From a virus: a stretch of DNA of 28,816 nucleotides. The notes beneath the pieces are model-generated. The model saw only the letters and a list, made by a program, of their open reading frames with translations, made no database searches and had not been told where the DNA came from. Shown piece by piece: positions 8,175 through 16,579 of the stretch (positions are counted from its first letter, which is position 1; every line of letters begins with the position of its first letter). Made by a program: the position numbers and the translations under genes. The stretch covers positions 1 through 28,816 of the IMG/VR virus record IMGVR_UViG_3300031659_000066. One strand, 5' to 3'.

Positions 8175-9102
8175 TAAACACTCCCATTATTGATTTAATT
8201 TTAATATCATTTAAATTCAGTATCGCACTTAGGTACTCTACTAGTTCTTCTTCCATTGACATATCTTTTAAATTAAGTGTAGCTTCACTACTTCGTTTTA
8301 CTACTTTCTTATCCAGCAATTCGGAGTTCTTGATGTTTGCTAAGTCAGCTACGTCACCTTCTATCTCGTAGATAGTATGGTGAAAATCTGTTGCAATCAT
8401 TTCATTCTCACTTCCCACAGTCTTTCTTATTAGCTGTGGTAGGTTAAATTCATGCCATGTCCAAACTTCTGAGAAGCTAGGATCAATTAAAAGATAGCCC
8501 GTCTTGACTACTTCTCGATGAAAAGAAGTAGTCATGGGACTGCCTGGATAGATAATGTTTCTCTGCGTATTGGAGTGACTGTGTAGGTCTCCCGCGTATA
8601 CTACAGGAAAGTCATTAAACCTTTCCAAGTCTACCTCTGGCGTTACATGAGGTGGGATTTCTCCCCTTACATGTGTAAACAAAGGTTTGTTGGTATCGCA
8701 TTTTTCTATCATACCTTTTCTATGCAAGTCTGCATAAGGTAATATAGTACCCCATGGATACTCTGTCCATGTGTCTACGATCTCAACTAAAGGATTTACA
8801 TCAGTTGTAGCTCTCTTTAGATTGCTAAAGAATGTTGTATTCTTTTTAGTAGCTTCGTGATTACCATCATAAATGATAGTAGGAATAGTTACTTCTCTGA
8901 CAAAGTCAAAGTATAGTGTAAGCTCATCCATTGAAGGTACTCGGTCAAATAAATCACCACCTATAATGTGCATAGTAATATCTTTGTTATCTTCTAGCTT
9001 ATGAATAGCTTCAAAAAATAACTTATATCTACTACATGCCCATGCCATAGGTACGTTCTTCTGACCTAGCTTTAAGTGCCAGTCTGCTGTAAATAATATC
9101 AT
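8143..9102 (-). CDS. sbcD: SbcD/Mre11-type nuclease (T4 gp47-like)
   Basis: A 319-aa calcineurin-type phosphoesterase, the nuclease half of the SbcCD (gp46/47) complex. Metal ligands in the usual order: D7/H9 (ADWH), D50 (GGDLFD), N81-H82 (DGNHE), H144, and H174/H176 (GDLHSH). I start it at ATG 9102, not at the longer frame's 9135: this start puts ADWH at the very N-terminus and makes a 4-base ATGA junction with the peroxiredoxin stop. Translation is probably coupled to that gene. Confidence 0.94.
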   Translation of the reverse strand: MILFTADWHLKLGQKNVPMAWACSRYKLFFEAIHKLEDNKDITMHIIGGDLFDRVPSMDELTLYFDFVREVTIPTIIYDGNHEATKKNTTFFSNLKRATTDVNPLVEIVDTWTEYPWGTILPYADLHRKGMIEKCDTNKPLFTHVRGEIPPHVTPEVDLERFNDFPVVYAGDLHSHSNTQRNIIYPGSPMTTSFHREVVKTGYLLIDPSFSEVWTWHEFNLPQLIRKTVGSENEMIATDFHHTIYEIEGDVADLANIKNSELLDKKVVKRSSEATLNLKDMSMEEELVEYLSAILNLNDIKIKSIMGVFNDYSKNATLG

Positions 9103-9608
9103 GCTACGAAATCTTCTCCTGGCTGCCATGCGCAACCAGTAAGTCCACCAGCTTTTAAAGCCTGTAGTGTTCTTAGTATTTCGTCTGCGTTTCTACCCGT
9201 GTCAAGAGCGTTGACTGAGTAGTGTTGAATTACGTGGTCTTCATCAAGAATAAAAGTAGCTCTGTAAGGAACTCCTTCACTATGATTATATACACCTAAT
9301 TCTTGAGCAAGTCTACTACCTGCATCGCAACACAAAGGGTGTTGGATGTTTCTGATAATATCATTGCTTTCTTTCCAAGCTTGTTTACAAAATTCATTGT
9401 CAGGGCTAAAGCCTAACACATCAGCTTCGCCCAACAGTTTATCCATATCGGATATTTCTGTTGGACAAATGAATGTAAAGTCTTTTGGATAAAAATAAAC
9501 AACTGACCACATATTTTCTGCAAGTACTTCGACATCGATAAGTATGTTATCAATGTCACATGCTACTGCTGAAAAGTCTGGGAATACGTCTCCTATTGAA
9601 TAATCCAT
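9099..9608 (-). CDS. Typical 2-Cys peroxiredoxin (AhpC/TSA family)
   Basis: A 169-aa thiol peroxidase that reduces hydrogen peroxide and organic peroxides. It has the full active site: P41, T45 and peroxidatic C48 in FYPKDFTFICPTE, R116 in YRATFILD, and a resolving cysteine C159 in GCAWQPGE near the C-terminus. This matches the typical 2-Cys subgroup; the usual VCPANW context of the resolving cysteine is changed to GCAW. Extra cysteines lie at 17, 74, 93 and 94. The gene has a strong AAGGAG site and sits between ssb and sbcD with ATGA coupling to sbcD, so it is a settled member of the replication unit and not a loose insertion. It needs an external reductant; none is encoded here. Confidence 0.95.
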   Translation of the reverse strand: MDYSIGDVFPDFSAVACDIDNILIDVEVLAENMWSVVYFYPKDFTFICPTEISDMDKLLGEADVLGFSPDNEFCKQAWKESNDIIRNIQHPLCCDAGSRLAQELGVYNHSEGVPYRATFILDEDHVIQHYSVNALDTGRNADEILRTLQALKAGGLTGCAWQPGEDFVA

Positions 9609-9618
9609 TTGTCTCTCC

Positions 9619-10254
9619 TTAACTTATGCTGAATTCTGAATCAACATCTGAAGGGGCTTCTGCTCCATCAGCTGGTTGAGTTACCCTTTGTAGAAGCTCT
9701 AGCTGAGCATCTGCTGTAGGTCTTGCTAGTACATCGTCCATAGAACGTATATCAGCTATAGAAGCTGTTTCTGTCTCTGTTAATGGTCTAGGTTTGCACT
9801 TAAGTGCCTGAAGCCTGTACTCTACATTGAAAGCCATCGGTCCAGTTTTAACTCTTTGAAAGAAAACGTCCCACCCTGTTGTAGGGTCGGTAGGGTCGCC
9901 TAAGTCTTCTGCGGCTACCATGATTTGTTCCATGAGTTTCTTTTTAAGATTAACAACTTTGACTTTACCATCTGTTGGATCTATGCATTGAATAGCATAT
10001 GCCCAGCCACATTTTAAGTCAGGAAAGAAACTTCTTACATGATCGGTTTCCTTGTTGTTGAATGTCTCTGTATTACGGTCGAAGGCTAAACATTCCATAG
10101 GAATATTTTTACCGTTCTCGCCCTTAATCCAATAAACATATCTTGGTAGTATATCTCCTACAAGTCTGAAGATATTATCTCCTTCTTTGTATGTATACTG
10201 GTCTATTGAGGATTTTTTAGCACTCCCCTGTGCTTGATTAAATTTTAATGCCAT
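9619..10254 (-). CDS. Single-stranded DNA-binding protein, phage type
   Basis: A 211-aa protein starting at ATG 10254 (MALKFNQAQG), chosen because GGAG lies at the right distance and the longer frame would overlap the preceding gene. The central part (about 25-150) has the look of marine phage gp32-like binding proteins, with aromatic and basic patches (YVYWIKGENGK, RSFFPDLKCGWAYAI). The C-terminus is acidic (DGAEAPSDVDSEFSIS), the usual docking tail of ssDNA-binding proteins. It would coat single strands and recruit helicase and nuclease partners. I infer the family from layout and neighbours; no short signature is diagnostic. Confidence 0.7.
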   Translation of the reverse strand: MALKFNQAQGSAKKSSIDQYTYKEGDNIFRLVGDILPRYVYWIKGENGKNIPMECLAFDRNTETFNNKETDHVRSFFPDLKCGWAYAIQCIDPTDGKVKVVNLKKKLMEQIMVAAEDLGDPTDPTTGWDVFFQRVKTGPMAFNVEYRLQALKCKPRPLTETETASIADIRSMDDVLARPTADAQLELLQRVTQPADGAEAPSDVDSEFSIS

Positions 10255-10255
10255 C

Positions 10256-10654
10256 TTATGTTCTCCATTTAGCGTTATCTTCAAATAGAAAGTGTACTAG
10301 ACCATTCTCTACTCGAAGCAATCTGTTGCGATATACTATCGTTGTCGTAACAGGTAAGTGTATCAACTCTAGTGTTGACTCACCTGTTTGTTTGTAATTA
10401 AAATAATTTCGGTAAGAGGCTATTGCAATATATTCTGCAGCCTCTTTATTACTATAATTCTTTCTTTCAGCGAGCAGTTGCCTAGGATTTAGTAAGAAAC
10501 TATGTCCTACAAAACTTTTACCGAAGTATTTATAAGTCTTGTCTTTCCTGCTAGCTGGAATTCTTTTATAAGTTAATAAATGAACTATAGTGAGTATTGA
10601 AGTGGAATCTCCATTGGTCTCACTATTTATCTTTTCCCAATTATATTTTATCAT
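10256..10654 (-). CDS. Unknown 132-aa protein with promoter-overlapping start
   Basis: A soluble, basic protein of unknown function (motifs such as YKYFGKSFVGHSFLLNPRQLLAERKNYS within residues 41-69). It ends two bases before the ssb start (TAAG then ATG). The only in-frame ATG, 10654, lies 3 bases after the -10 box of a strong promoter and has no ribosome binding site, so the transcript from that promoter would begin at or just inside the start codon. It is either translated leaderless or from read-through mRNA made further upstream. Confidence 0.65.
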   Translation of the reverse strand: MIKYNWEKINSETNGDSTSILTIVHLLTYKRIPASRKDKTYKYFGKSFVGHSFLLNPRQLLAERKNYSNKEAAEYIAIASYRNYFNYKQTGESTLELIHLPVTTTIVYRNRLLRVENGLVHFLFEDNAKWRT

Positions 10655-10656
10655 AT

Positions 10657-10685
10657 ATTATAACAATTTTTGAAACCCATGTCAA
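10657..10685 (-). promoter_or_regulatory. Sigma70-type promoter P1 upstream of ssb-nrd unit
   Basis: On the minus strand, TTGACA (10685-10680), 17 bp, TATAAT (10662-10657). The A-rich CGAAAAATACTA upstream of the -35 resembles the flank of two other promoters here. It should drive the 132-aa gene, ssb, peroxiredoxin, sbcDC, nucleases and nrdAB. Confidence 0.9.
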
Positions 10686-10705
10686 GTAGTATTTTTCGGA
10701 GGTCC

Positions 10706-11986
10706 TTATAAGCTTGATATTTCATACCCCTGCTTGAGGTAGTATCCTAGTCTAAGACTAGCCTGCCTCTTTGCGGTTTTTCCTATTAAATTAATGTCTA
10801 CTACTATGGGTTGTTGTTTGCCCTCATAATCTCTTATTATTCTTCCAATGAGCTGTGTAAGTAACGGCTCGTTATTTACTGGTGTTGCGAGTATCAAACA
10901 GCTTAGAATGTTTAAGGATATACCCTCAGAGAATATAGACTGTGTCCCGTACAGGACGTCTTTATCTTCAAAAATCTGTGCTATTATGTCTGCTCTATCT
11001 TCGTGATGGACTTTGCCCGTCACACAAACTGCGTTACTACCAGTGAGTTCCGCGCAGTTCCTGAGGAAGTCTACTCTATCAGATACCACTAACACTTTGT
11101 GACCTTTGGCAGCATATGATGCCGCCGCCATTGCCACAGAATGTTGGTATTCTGGGTTGTATGCTAACTCATTAATTCTATTCGCCCAAGGTATATTATT
11201 CCCGTCCATAAAGCGTATATCTATCGGTAAGATATGCACTTTAGGCATCATAAAGTTTTCCTTCGGTGGTTTCATTACATTGTTTCCAAAGTAGTCGCGG
11301 AAGACAACGTGTCGCCCGTCCTTACGTTGTAATGTCCCTGTCAATCCAATCTTATGTCTAGCACAATTTTTATCTACTATTCTAGAAAATGACCTAGCAC
11401 TCACGTGATGCATTTCATCTAGTATGAGAGTGCCAAACTCTTGTCTTATCTCGGGAATCTTCCTATACAAACTTTGTATATTCCCAATTACGACTGGACT
11501 ATCTATTTCAAATTTACCACTGCCTATAATTCCAGGCGTGATACCAAAAACCTTCTTTACTTCGTCTTCCCACTGCTTTCTTAGAGCTAAAGTATGGGTT
11601 ATTACTAGGGTTTTCTGACCTAGCTTCGCAGCTATAGCAAGACCTGTAAATGTCTTACCCCAACTTACCCAAGCGTTAATAATGCCGCCGTCTCCAATCT
11701 CGTCATATACTAACTGCTGGCTCGGTCTTAATGTCATATTAAACTCGGGGAAGTCTACTGGTACTAGTGTTCTCTTATCTAGAACCTCGTGGTCTGTCGG
11801 GATTAGGTCTATTCTGCCCACCGGTATAGCTACTAGTCCCTGTCTTATCAATGCCATATTTTTTATAATGAGTGGTGGGTCACCGAACTTAAACGTGGGT
11901 ATGGCATACGTAAGCTCGTCGTCAATCTTTTTTTGTTGAGCAGGTAGTACTTCTAAATATATTCTGTCACTAATAACTGCTTTCAT
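10706..11986 (-). CDS. UvsW-like superfamily 2 DNA helicase
   Basis: A 426-aa helicase. After an N-terminal region of about 85 residues it has a Q-type motif (LRPSQQLVYDEI), motif I ending in G110-K111-T112, a DEMH box at 190-193, LTGT at 215-218 (motif III), and near the C-terminus QLIGRIIRDYEGK (motif VI). The layout matches T4 UvsW and related phage branch-migration and R-loop helicases, which remodel recombination and replication intermediates. Motif I reads AWVSWGKT, without the usual glycine-rich A-x-x-G-x-GKT. The start at 11986 has a TAGAGGAAG binding site. It stands behind polA and two small genes and before promoter P1. Confidence 0.88.
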   Translation of the reverse strand: MKAVISDRIYLEVLPAQQKKIDDELTYAIPTFKFGDPPLIIKNMALIRQGLVAIPVGRIDLIPTDHEVLDKRTLVPVDFPEFNMTLRPSQQLVYDEIGDGGIINAWVSWGKTFTGLAIAAKLGQKTLVITHTLALRKQWEDEVKKVFGITPGIIGSGKFEIDSPVVIGNIQSLYRKIPEIRQEFGTLILDEMHHVSARSFSRIVDKNCARHKIGLTGTLQRKDGRHVVFRDYFGNNVMKPPKENFMMPKVHILPIDIRFMDGNNIPWANRINELAYNPEYQHSVAMAAASYAAKGHKVLVVSDRVDFLRNCAELTGSNAVCVTGKVHHEDRADIIAQIFEDKDVLYGTQSIFSEGISLNILSCLILATPVNNEPLLTQLIGRIIRDYEGKQQPIVVDINLIGKTAKRQASLRLGYYLKQGYEISSL

Positions 11987-11994
11987 AACTTCCT

Positions 11995-12162
11995 CTAAAT
12001 TCCTACAATGATATTATACATTATAAGGTATACACATATTAAATTTGATACTACTATAAAAGTGCGTATAACCGCTATAGTATTTTCATTGGCAGCATCA
12101 TATCCATCTTCTTCGTCGAAGCTACCCAAAGCATGTTTCCATACTTCCCATTTTGTTTTCAT
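11995..12162 (-). CDS. 55-aa single-pass membrane protein
   Basis: A short gene in the gap between the 159-aa gene and the helicase. ATG 12162 overlaps the previous stop (ATGA), with GGAGAAAG upstream, and its stop lies 8 bases before the helicase ATG. The polar N-terminal part (KTKWEVWKH, then DEEDGYDAANEN) is followed by one hydrophobic helix (about 29-55, IAVIRTFIVVSNLICVYLIM). The N-terminus may stay in the cytoplasm; function unknown. Confidence 0.75.
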   Translation of the reverse strand: MKTKWEVWKHALGSFDEEDGYDAANENTIAVIRTFIVVSNLICVYLIMYNIIVGI

Positions 12163-12638
12163 ATCTTTCTCCAAGAATTCTTTTTCTTCTTGGTACTAGT
12201 ATCATATAGTAGCCAAGGAGCGCCGTCTCTGTAGAGCATTCCTGCCCATGTTTCACTACTTGCCAGAGGTCTGTCGATATCAAAAGGGTAGGGACAATCT
12301 TTTATCCATAGGACACTTGTTACAATTCTTTGGTCTACTCTTACTATCTTATGATACTTTAGTTCTGCTTTTGTGCTTTTAATTTTTCTAAAGAAACGAC
12401 CCGTAGTATCGATATAGTACTTACCTTGATGGTCAAGTAATGCTCTAATACTTTTAATCATTGACTTTAGAGGGTATATGCTTTTCATAGGAGTTTGTAG
12501 TCTCCTCATGCCAAGCGTTCTTCCTTTCATATTAGTATCATCTAATATTTTGTTTTCTATCCACAGTAATCCATCTACAAACATTATATCGTCTGTATGT
12601 AATACAAAGATAGGGAATTCTATTTTATCATAAATCAT
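12159..12638 (-). CDS. Unknown 159-aa protein coupled to DNA polymerase gene
   Basis: No family recognised. I start it at ATG 12638, which overlaps the polA end by 11 bases; the longer frame would begin further inside polA. The N-terminal half is beta-rich (YDKIEFPIFVLHTDDIMFVD), the middle basic (KGRTLGMRRLQ, SMIKSIRALL), and the end is a lysine run (KKKKNSWRKI). The composition suggests a nucleic-acid or polymerase-associated protein, but this is inference. No signal peptide or membrane helix. Confidence 0.75.
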   Translation of the reverse strand: MIYDKIEFPIFVLHTDDIMFVDGLLWIENKILDDTNMKGRTLGMRRLQTPMKSIYPLKSMIKSIRALLDHQGKYYIDTTGRFFRKIKSTKAELKYHKIVRVDQRIVTSVLWIKDCPYPFDIDRPLASSETWAGMLYRDGAPWLLYDTSTKKKKNSWRKI

Positions 12639-14898
12639 ACTTGGCTTCAAACTTCCCAAAGGAATAGTCATCACCAACATCAAAGTCACAACCTACGGGA
12701 GTTCCTGGGATACTAAATCCTCTGTCTTGTTGTATGAACTCTTGTAGCTTTTCTGAGTATGCTTCTACTTCTGATTCTGGTACTTCTGCTAAAATTGAGT
12801 CATGTACTAGAGCAAAGATTCTTGCTTTCATACCAGTACTCTTGACGAAAGCATTCATGTCAATAGCACCCAGTAAGTTTATATCAGAGGCTACAGATTG
12901 AACTAAGAAGTTCATACCCGATCTAACCTCATGACTTTGTATTCCTTGATTGTCAGAGTTAACATTTGGTAGTCGTCTCTTTCTGCCTGTCGCACCATAG
13001 ATAAATCCATTATCCATAATAAACTTACTAGATTGATCGATCCACTGCTTGAGCTTGAAGAACTGTTTAAAGTAATCGTCAATAACTTCTTGAGCCTGAC
13101 TCTTAGTAAAGGGTTTCCCCGAGTCAGCTGTGACTTGCTGAGATATTTTATTTGCTCCAGCACCATACATAATGCCGAAGGTAACAGCCTTAGCTGCTTG
13201 TCGTTGTGTCGGATAGAACTCTGCAATGTCTTCCGCCTCACAAGGCAAATTAAATACTAATTTGGCAATACTGCTGTGGAAATTACCACCAGTCTTAAAT
13301 ACTTCCATTAGGTTCTTGTCATCAGCAAGCACAGCAGCAACATAAACTTCTGCGGTTGTTAAATCCATTGCAACAATCTTATGCCCTGGTGAGGCTTTGA
13401 TACAGCCTTTGACAATAGGATTGTCTCTAGGGATTTGTTGCATATTCATTTTACCACTAGAAGATAGTCTACCAGATGTTGTGCCGTGCAGGTTGAACCC
13501 TGTACGCAGTCTGCTATCCTTATCTAATTGTGGATATATTTTGTCTAAATAGGTATTCTTAATTTTAGACTTCTGCCTAATACTAAGAATGTGTGCAGGT
13601 ATTTCGTGTTGTTCTGATAGTTCTTTCAACACCTCGGCATCAGTTGAGTCTGCACCTGTGCCAGTCTTTTTGCCTGTAGGCTTTAGCCCGACAAAATCAA
13701 ACAGTAGTGACCTAAGCTGCACAGTGCTGTTTGGATTAAATTCTTTTTCTTTTACTGTCTCGAAACTCTTAACTGCTGGGAACTCATATAGTTTTGCAAC
13801 TGCTTCATCTATATTAGTTTGCATTAAGTCTCTGCCTTTCAGTAGCCTTAGCTTGTCGAAAGGTACGCCATTGTCTTGTATATCTGTCAGCATCCTACAG
13901 CCAGGTATAAGTATATTCTCATACACGCTGAATAGCTTTGAATTCTTTCTTACTAAAGGATAAAGCTTCTCAAATACTAATAATGTTACTACTGCATCCA
14001 TCGCTGCATATATCTTCATAACATCAAAAGGAATTGCACTCCATTGAAAGTCAGCTTTAAGTACTCTGTGCTGTTTCTTGTAGTCGTTAATCCAGTCATA
14101 CATAGGCTTCTCATAGTCGCCGTATGCAGTATGTTCCATAGCTAATTGCTTTAGACCATGACCACCTGGCACTTCGTCTAAACAATAATGTAGTAACATA
14201 GTATCCTCGAACCTAGGGAAAGTAAAGTTGAAGTGATACTCGAAGAACGCCAAGTCAAACTTAGCATTGTGAAAGATAATTATCTTCTTGTCGAATAACT
14301 CTTGTAGCAGTTGCTCTGCTTTCTCGTCTACACACTCGGTATCTATATAAGCTCCGTGGTCTTTCTCATAAGAAATACTCATACCAAGCATATGCCCATC
14401 TCTAGGGTATAGTCCTGATGTTTCGGAGTCAAGCCCTACGTACTTGTTAGGGTGATTGATAGCTGCTTCTAAGAACTTGTGGAACTCTTCTGTGTCCTGA
14501 ATACCATAACACTTATCTGTATCAAGAGACATTTGTTTTAAGTCTCCATTAATATAGTCTATGATATTTTTCTTACTCTTATCCCACAGAGGTTTAGCTT
14601 CTGGTTTGAATGACAACATAGCAGGGTTAATTACTGGTAGAAACTTATCGTCTACACACTTACCACTATACTCAGTTATAGAATTTGCACTAGTATAGAA
14701 CTTCAGTGCTTCTGATCCTACTACTATTATCCACTCGTACGCATCTATATCTATATCGATATCTACATCTGCTTTAAGTATCTTTTTCTTTGTGTGGTCT
14801 GAGCATAGAGCATATCTGTCTATCTCGAAATTATTGTCGAATCTATCCTCCCAGTTAGTTCTACTGGTCTTAGATTCTATTAATGCTATATTTGTCAT
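12628..14898 (-). CDS. polA: Family A DNA polymerase with 3'-5' exonuclease
   Basis: A 756-aa replicative polymerase. An N-terminal region of about 150 residues is followed by the proofreading domain with all three exo motifs: D157/E159 (LDSETSG), D215 (HNAKFD) and D301 (YAAMD). Polymerase motifs: TSGRLSS at 474-480, motif A D512 and E517 (MDLTTAEVYV, in place of the usual DYSQIELR), motif B R566/K570/F574/Y578 (RQAAKAVTFGIMYG), and motif C H699-D700-S701. The phenylalanine at 574 predicts good discrimination against dideoxynucleotides. The serine at 701 replaces the usual glutamate. No 5' nuclease domain is fused. It starts with an AAAGGAAC site just below promoter P2. Confidence 0.96.
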   Translation of the reverse strand: MTNIALIESKTSRTNWEDRFDNNFEIDRYALCSDHTKKKILKADVDIDIDIDAYEWIIVVGSEALKFYTSANSITEYSGKCVDDKFLPVINPAMLSFKPEAKPLWDKSKKNIIDYINGDLKQMSLDTDKCYGIQDTEEFHKFLEAAINHPNKYVGLDSETSGLYPRDGHMLGMSISYEKDHGAYIDTECVDEKAEQLLQELFDKKIIIFHNAKFDLAFFEYHFNFTFPRFEDTMLLHYCLDEVPGGHGLKQLAMEHTAYGDYEKPMYDWINDYKKQHRVLKADFQWSAIPFDVMKIYAAMDAVVTLLVFEKLYPLVRKNSKLFSVYENILIPGCRMLTDIQDNGVPFDKLRLLKGRDLMQTNIDEAVAKLYEFPAVKSFETVKEKEFNPNSTVQLRSLLFDFVGLKPTGKKTGTGADSTDAEVLKELSEQHEIPAHILSIRQKSKIKNTYLDKIYPQLDKDSRLRTGFNLHGTTSGRLSSSGKMNMQQIPRDNPIVKGCIKASPGHKIVAMDLTTAEVYVAAVLADDKNLMEVFKTGGNFHSSIAKLVFNLPCEAEDIAEFYPTQRQAAKAVTFGIMYGAGANKISQQVTADSGKPFTKSQAQEVIDDYFKQFFKLKQWIDQSSKFIMDNGFIYGATGRKRRLPNVNSDNQGIQSHEVRSGMNFLVQSVASDINLLGAIDMNAFVKSTGMKARIFALVHDSILAEVPESEVEAYSEKLQEFIQQDRGFSIPGTPVGCDFDVGDDYSFGKFEAKYDL

Positions 14899-14922
14899 TG
14901 GTGTTCCTTTATTATTATATAT

Positions 14923-14951
14923 ATTATATCAAATTCTCAACGCTGTGTCAA
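14923..14951 (-). promoter_or_regulatory. Sigma70-type promoter P2 in front of polA
   Basis: TTGACA (14951-14946), 17 bp, TATAAT (14928-14923) on the minus strand. The TGA stop of the primase gene is the TGA inside the -35 box. The predicted start point near 14916 leaves a leader of about 18 bases for polA. Confidence 0.9.
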
Positions 14952-15787
14952 GAACTATATAACCTTTTCCTAATGTCTGCTACCTTAATCTCGGGTAGTC
15001 CGCCTGGGTCTATGTGATTTCCTAGATTTACATTTCTAGAGGTTAGTCCTACTCTTTCTGCTAACCCTTTTACTTCTTCGGCAGCTGTTTGTCCTGCCTC
15101 ATCTCCGTCAAACATGATGTCTACACCTTCTATGTTCTGCATTTTTAGTATTGCTAGCTTGTCTGCATCTATGTTTCGTGTTCCGAAACAACAGATTGCA
15201 TTTGATAAGCCTTTGTCATAAAGATTAATCATGTCAAATATTCCCTCTACTAGAATAACCCTACCTTTGATAGGGCTAACCATAGAAGGATAAAGTGGTA
15301 GCTTTGCCTGTGGAGGGTAGATGAGATATTTGGGTATCTCAGTCATGGTCATATGTCGACCGTTGAAAGCTACCACCTTTCCTGTTATATCACGAACGGG
15401 AAATACAACTCTTCCGTTGAAATGCGATTCGTGATGCATAAAAGCCTCAAAGTGCTTATATGTTTCTGGTTTGATTCCCCTCCAGTTGCCCACGTATGGG
15501 ACAAACCCTTTAGGGAAGTCAAAGCCTATACTTGCTGAGCGTTTTTCGTCTATAGATTGTTTCAACTTTTGTCTCTTAATCTCTAGGTAGTTTGCTGCAG
15601 CGCCAAAATGTTTGAAGACGTTACCTCTGAAACCACAAGCAAAGCAATTAAATATGCCAGTAACGTTGTCAATACGCATACTAGGATTGCCGTCCTCGTG
15701 GTCAGGGTTTAAGCACTTAACTAAAAAGTCTCTTCCTGAAACTTTAAACTCAAGGCGTTGCTCTTGTAATAGTTCATCTACTCTCAT
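14948..15787 (-). CDS. DnaG-type DNA primase
   Basis: A 279-aa primase that makes RNA primers for the lagging strand. Its N-terminal CHC2 zinc finger uses C25, H30, C48 and C51 (CLNPDH ... FNCFACG). The TOPRIM catalytic core has E181 (VEGIFD) and D227/D229 (FDGDEAG). It is a stand-alone primase, unlike the fused T7 gp4, with the DnaB-type helicase three genes upstream in the same unit. It is much shorter than E. coli DnaG (581 aa) and lacks a clear helicase-binding C-terminal domain. The stop codon is embedded in promoter P2. Confidence 0.93.
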   Translation of the reverse strand: MRVDELLQEQRLEFKVSGRDFLVKCLNPDHEDGNPSMRIDNVTGIFNCFACGFRGNVFKHFGAAANYLEIKRQKLKQSIDEKRSASIGFDFPKGFVPYVGNWRGIKPETYKHFEAFMHHESHFNGRVVFPVRDITGKVVAFNGRHMTMTEIPKYLIYPPQAKLPLYPSMVSPIKGRVILVEGIFDMINLYDKGLSNAICCFGTRNIDADKLAILKMQNIEGVDIMFDGDEAGQTAAEEVKGLAERVGLTSRNVNLGNHIDPGGLPEIKVADIRKRLYSS

Positions 15788-15792
15788 ACCAA

Positions 15793-16347
15793 TTACTTAT
15801 CCCCAGTATCACTACTGTTAGTATTGCTGTTAGCAGAAGCACTAGAGCCTCGTCTGTTAACAACATCTCTCTTCCATTTTAGTTCTTCACCGATATCTTC
15901 ATACTCGGTCATTAGTGTTCCGTCTACATCTTCGGTCTCTTTATAATAAAGTGATTTAAATACTACTTCTTGTGTTTGAAAGTAAATAGCAATAGCTTTA
16001 CTTCTAAACTCCTTATCAGGCCAAAGATAAAAACAATTATGGTAATCCTCTAAAAATCTATGAATTGTTATATTCACGTTAAAGTCTGGATACTCTTTCT
16101 TTAGTTCTGCCACTGCCCTTATTCTTTGACTTCCTGCCAGTGGATACCATTGCTTCATACAAAGCAAAGGATTTTTTATACCATTATCTTTTATACTTAA
16201 CATAAGTATTTCATTCAATGGTACTCTCATTATATTATCGGCAACCTGAGGTTGACTTAATATAAAGTCTGTAGTTACCTGCCTTACTTCGAAGGGTGGT
16301 ACTCCTACTAAATTTGCGGACGTGTGCCCTATTCTATCACTTGCCAC
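15793..16347 (-). CDS. ParB/Srx-fold protein
   Basis: A 184-aa protein with a ParB-like N-terminal domain fold pattern: LNEILMLSIKDNGIKNPLL (44-62) followed by WYPLAGSQRIRAVAEL (67-82), the GIxxPLL and G-x-x-R pattern of ParB, Srx and related nucleotidase folds. The basic C-terminus ends in a serine/asparagine-rich low-complexity tail. The start is GTG at 16347, overlapping the previous gene by 11 bases; the next ATG would cut into the domain. In phages such proteins accompany replication genes, but I cannot say whether this one binds DNA, nicks it or has another activity. Confidence 0.65.
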   Translation of the reverse strand: MASDRIGHTSANLVGVPPFEVRQVTTDFILSQPQVADNIMRVPLNEILMLSIKDNGIKNPLLCMKQWYPLAGSQRIRAVAELKKEYPDFNVNITIHRFLEDYHNCFYLWPDKEFRSKAIAIYFQTQEVVFKSLYYKETEDVDGTLMTEYEDIGEELKWKRDVVNRRGSSASANSNTNSSDTGDK

Positions 16348-16579
16348 GGTGGTCTGCTATCCATTGGCTAAAAGCCTGTAATAAAGTTTTAGTTTCGGGT
16401 GCTTCTCCTTCTGTCCACTTGCGACCCCCTGGCTTATTCTCCTCGAACTTTCGTACTCCATTGTTATAACAAGTCTCAATAATTCCATCCTGCCCTGAGA
16501 TGTAAGCAACCTGCTTACCCCATGCTTCTGCTTCTAGTGCTTGTGCTTTTCTTTTCATCATTTGTGTGTGTTCAGTCAT
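16337..16579 (-). CDS. Unknown 80-aa protein between helicase and ParB-like gene
   Basis: Starts at ATG 16579 in a one-base TAATG overlap with the preceding 47-aa gene. Charged N-terminal helix (MMKRKAQALEAEAWGKQ), then a mixed region with EENKPGGRKWTEGEAPE and a C-terminal helix (LLQAFSQWIADHRGK). No family recognised. Its location next to the helicase and primase hints at a replication role only by position. Confidence 0.75.
   Translation of the reverse strand: MTEHTQMMKRKAQALEAEAWGKQVAYISGQDGIIETCYNNGVRKFEENKPGGRKWTEGEAPETKTLLQAFSQWIADHRGK

Noticed and set aside
12013-12025. Two TATAAT-like boxes upstream of the UvsW-like helicase gene
   Set aside because: No -35 box at 16-18 bp, and they fall in the hydrophobic AT-rich codons of the 55-aa gene.
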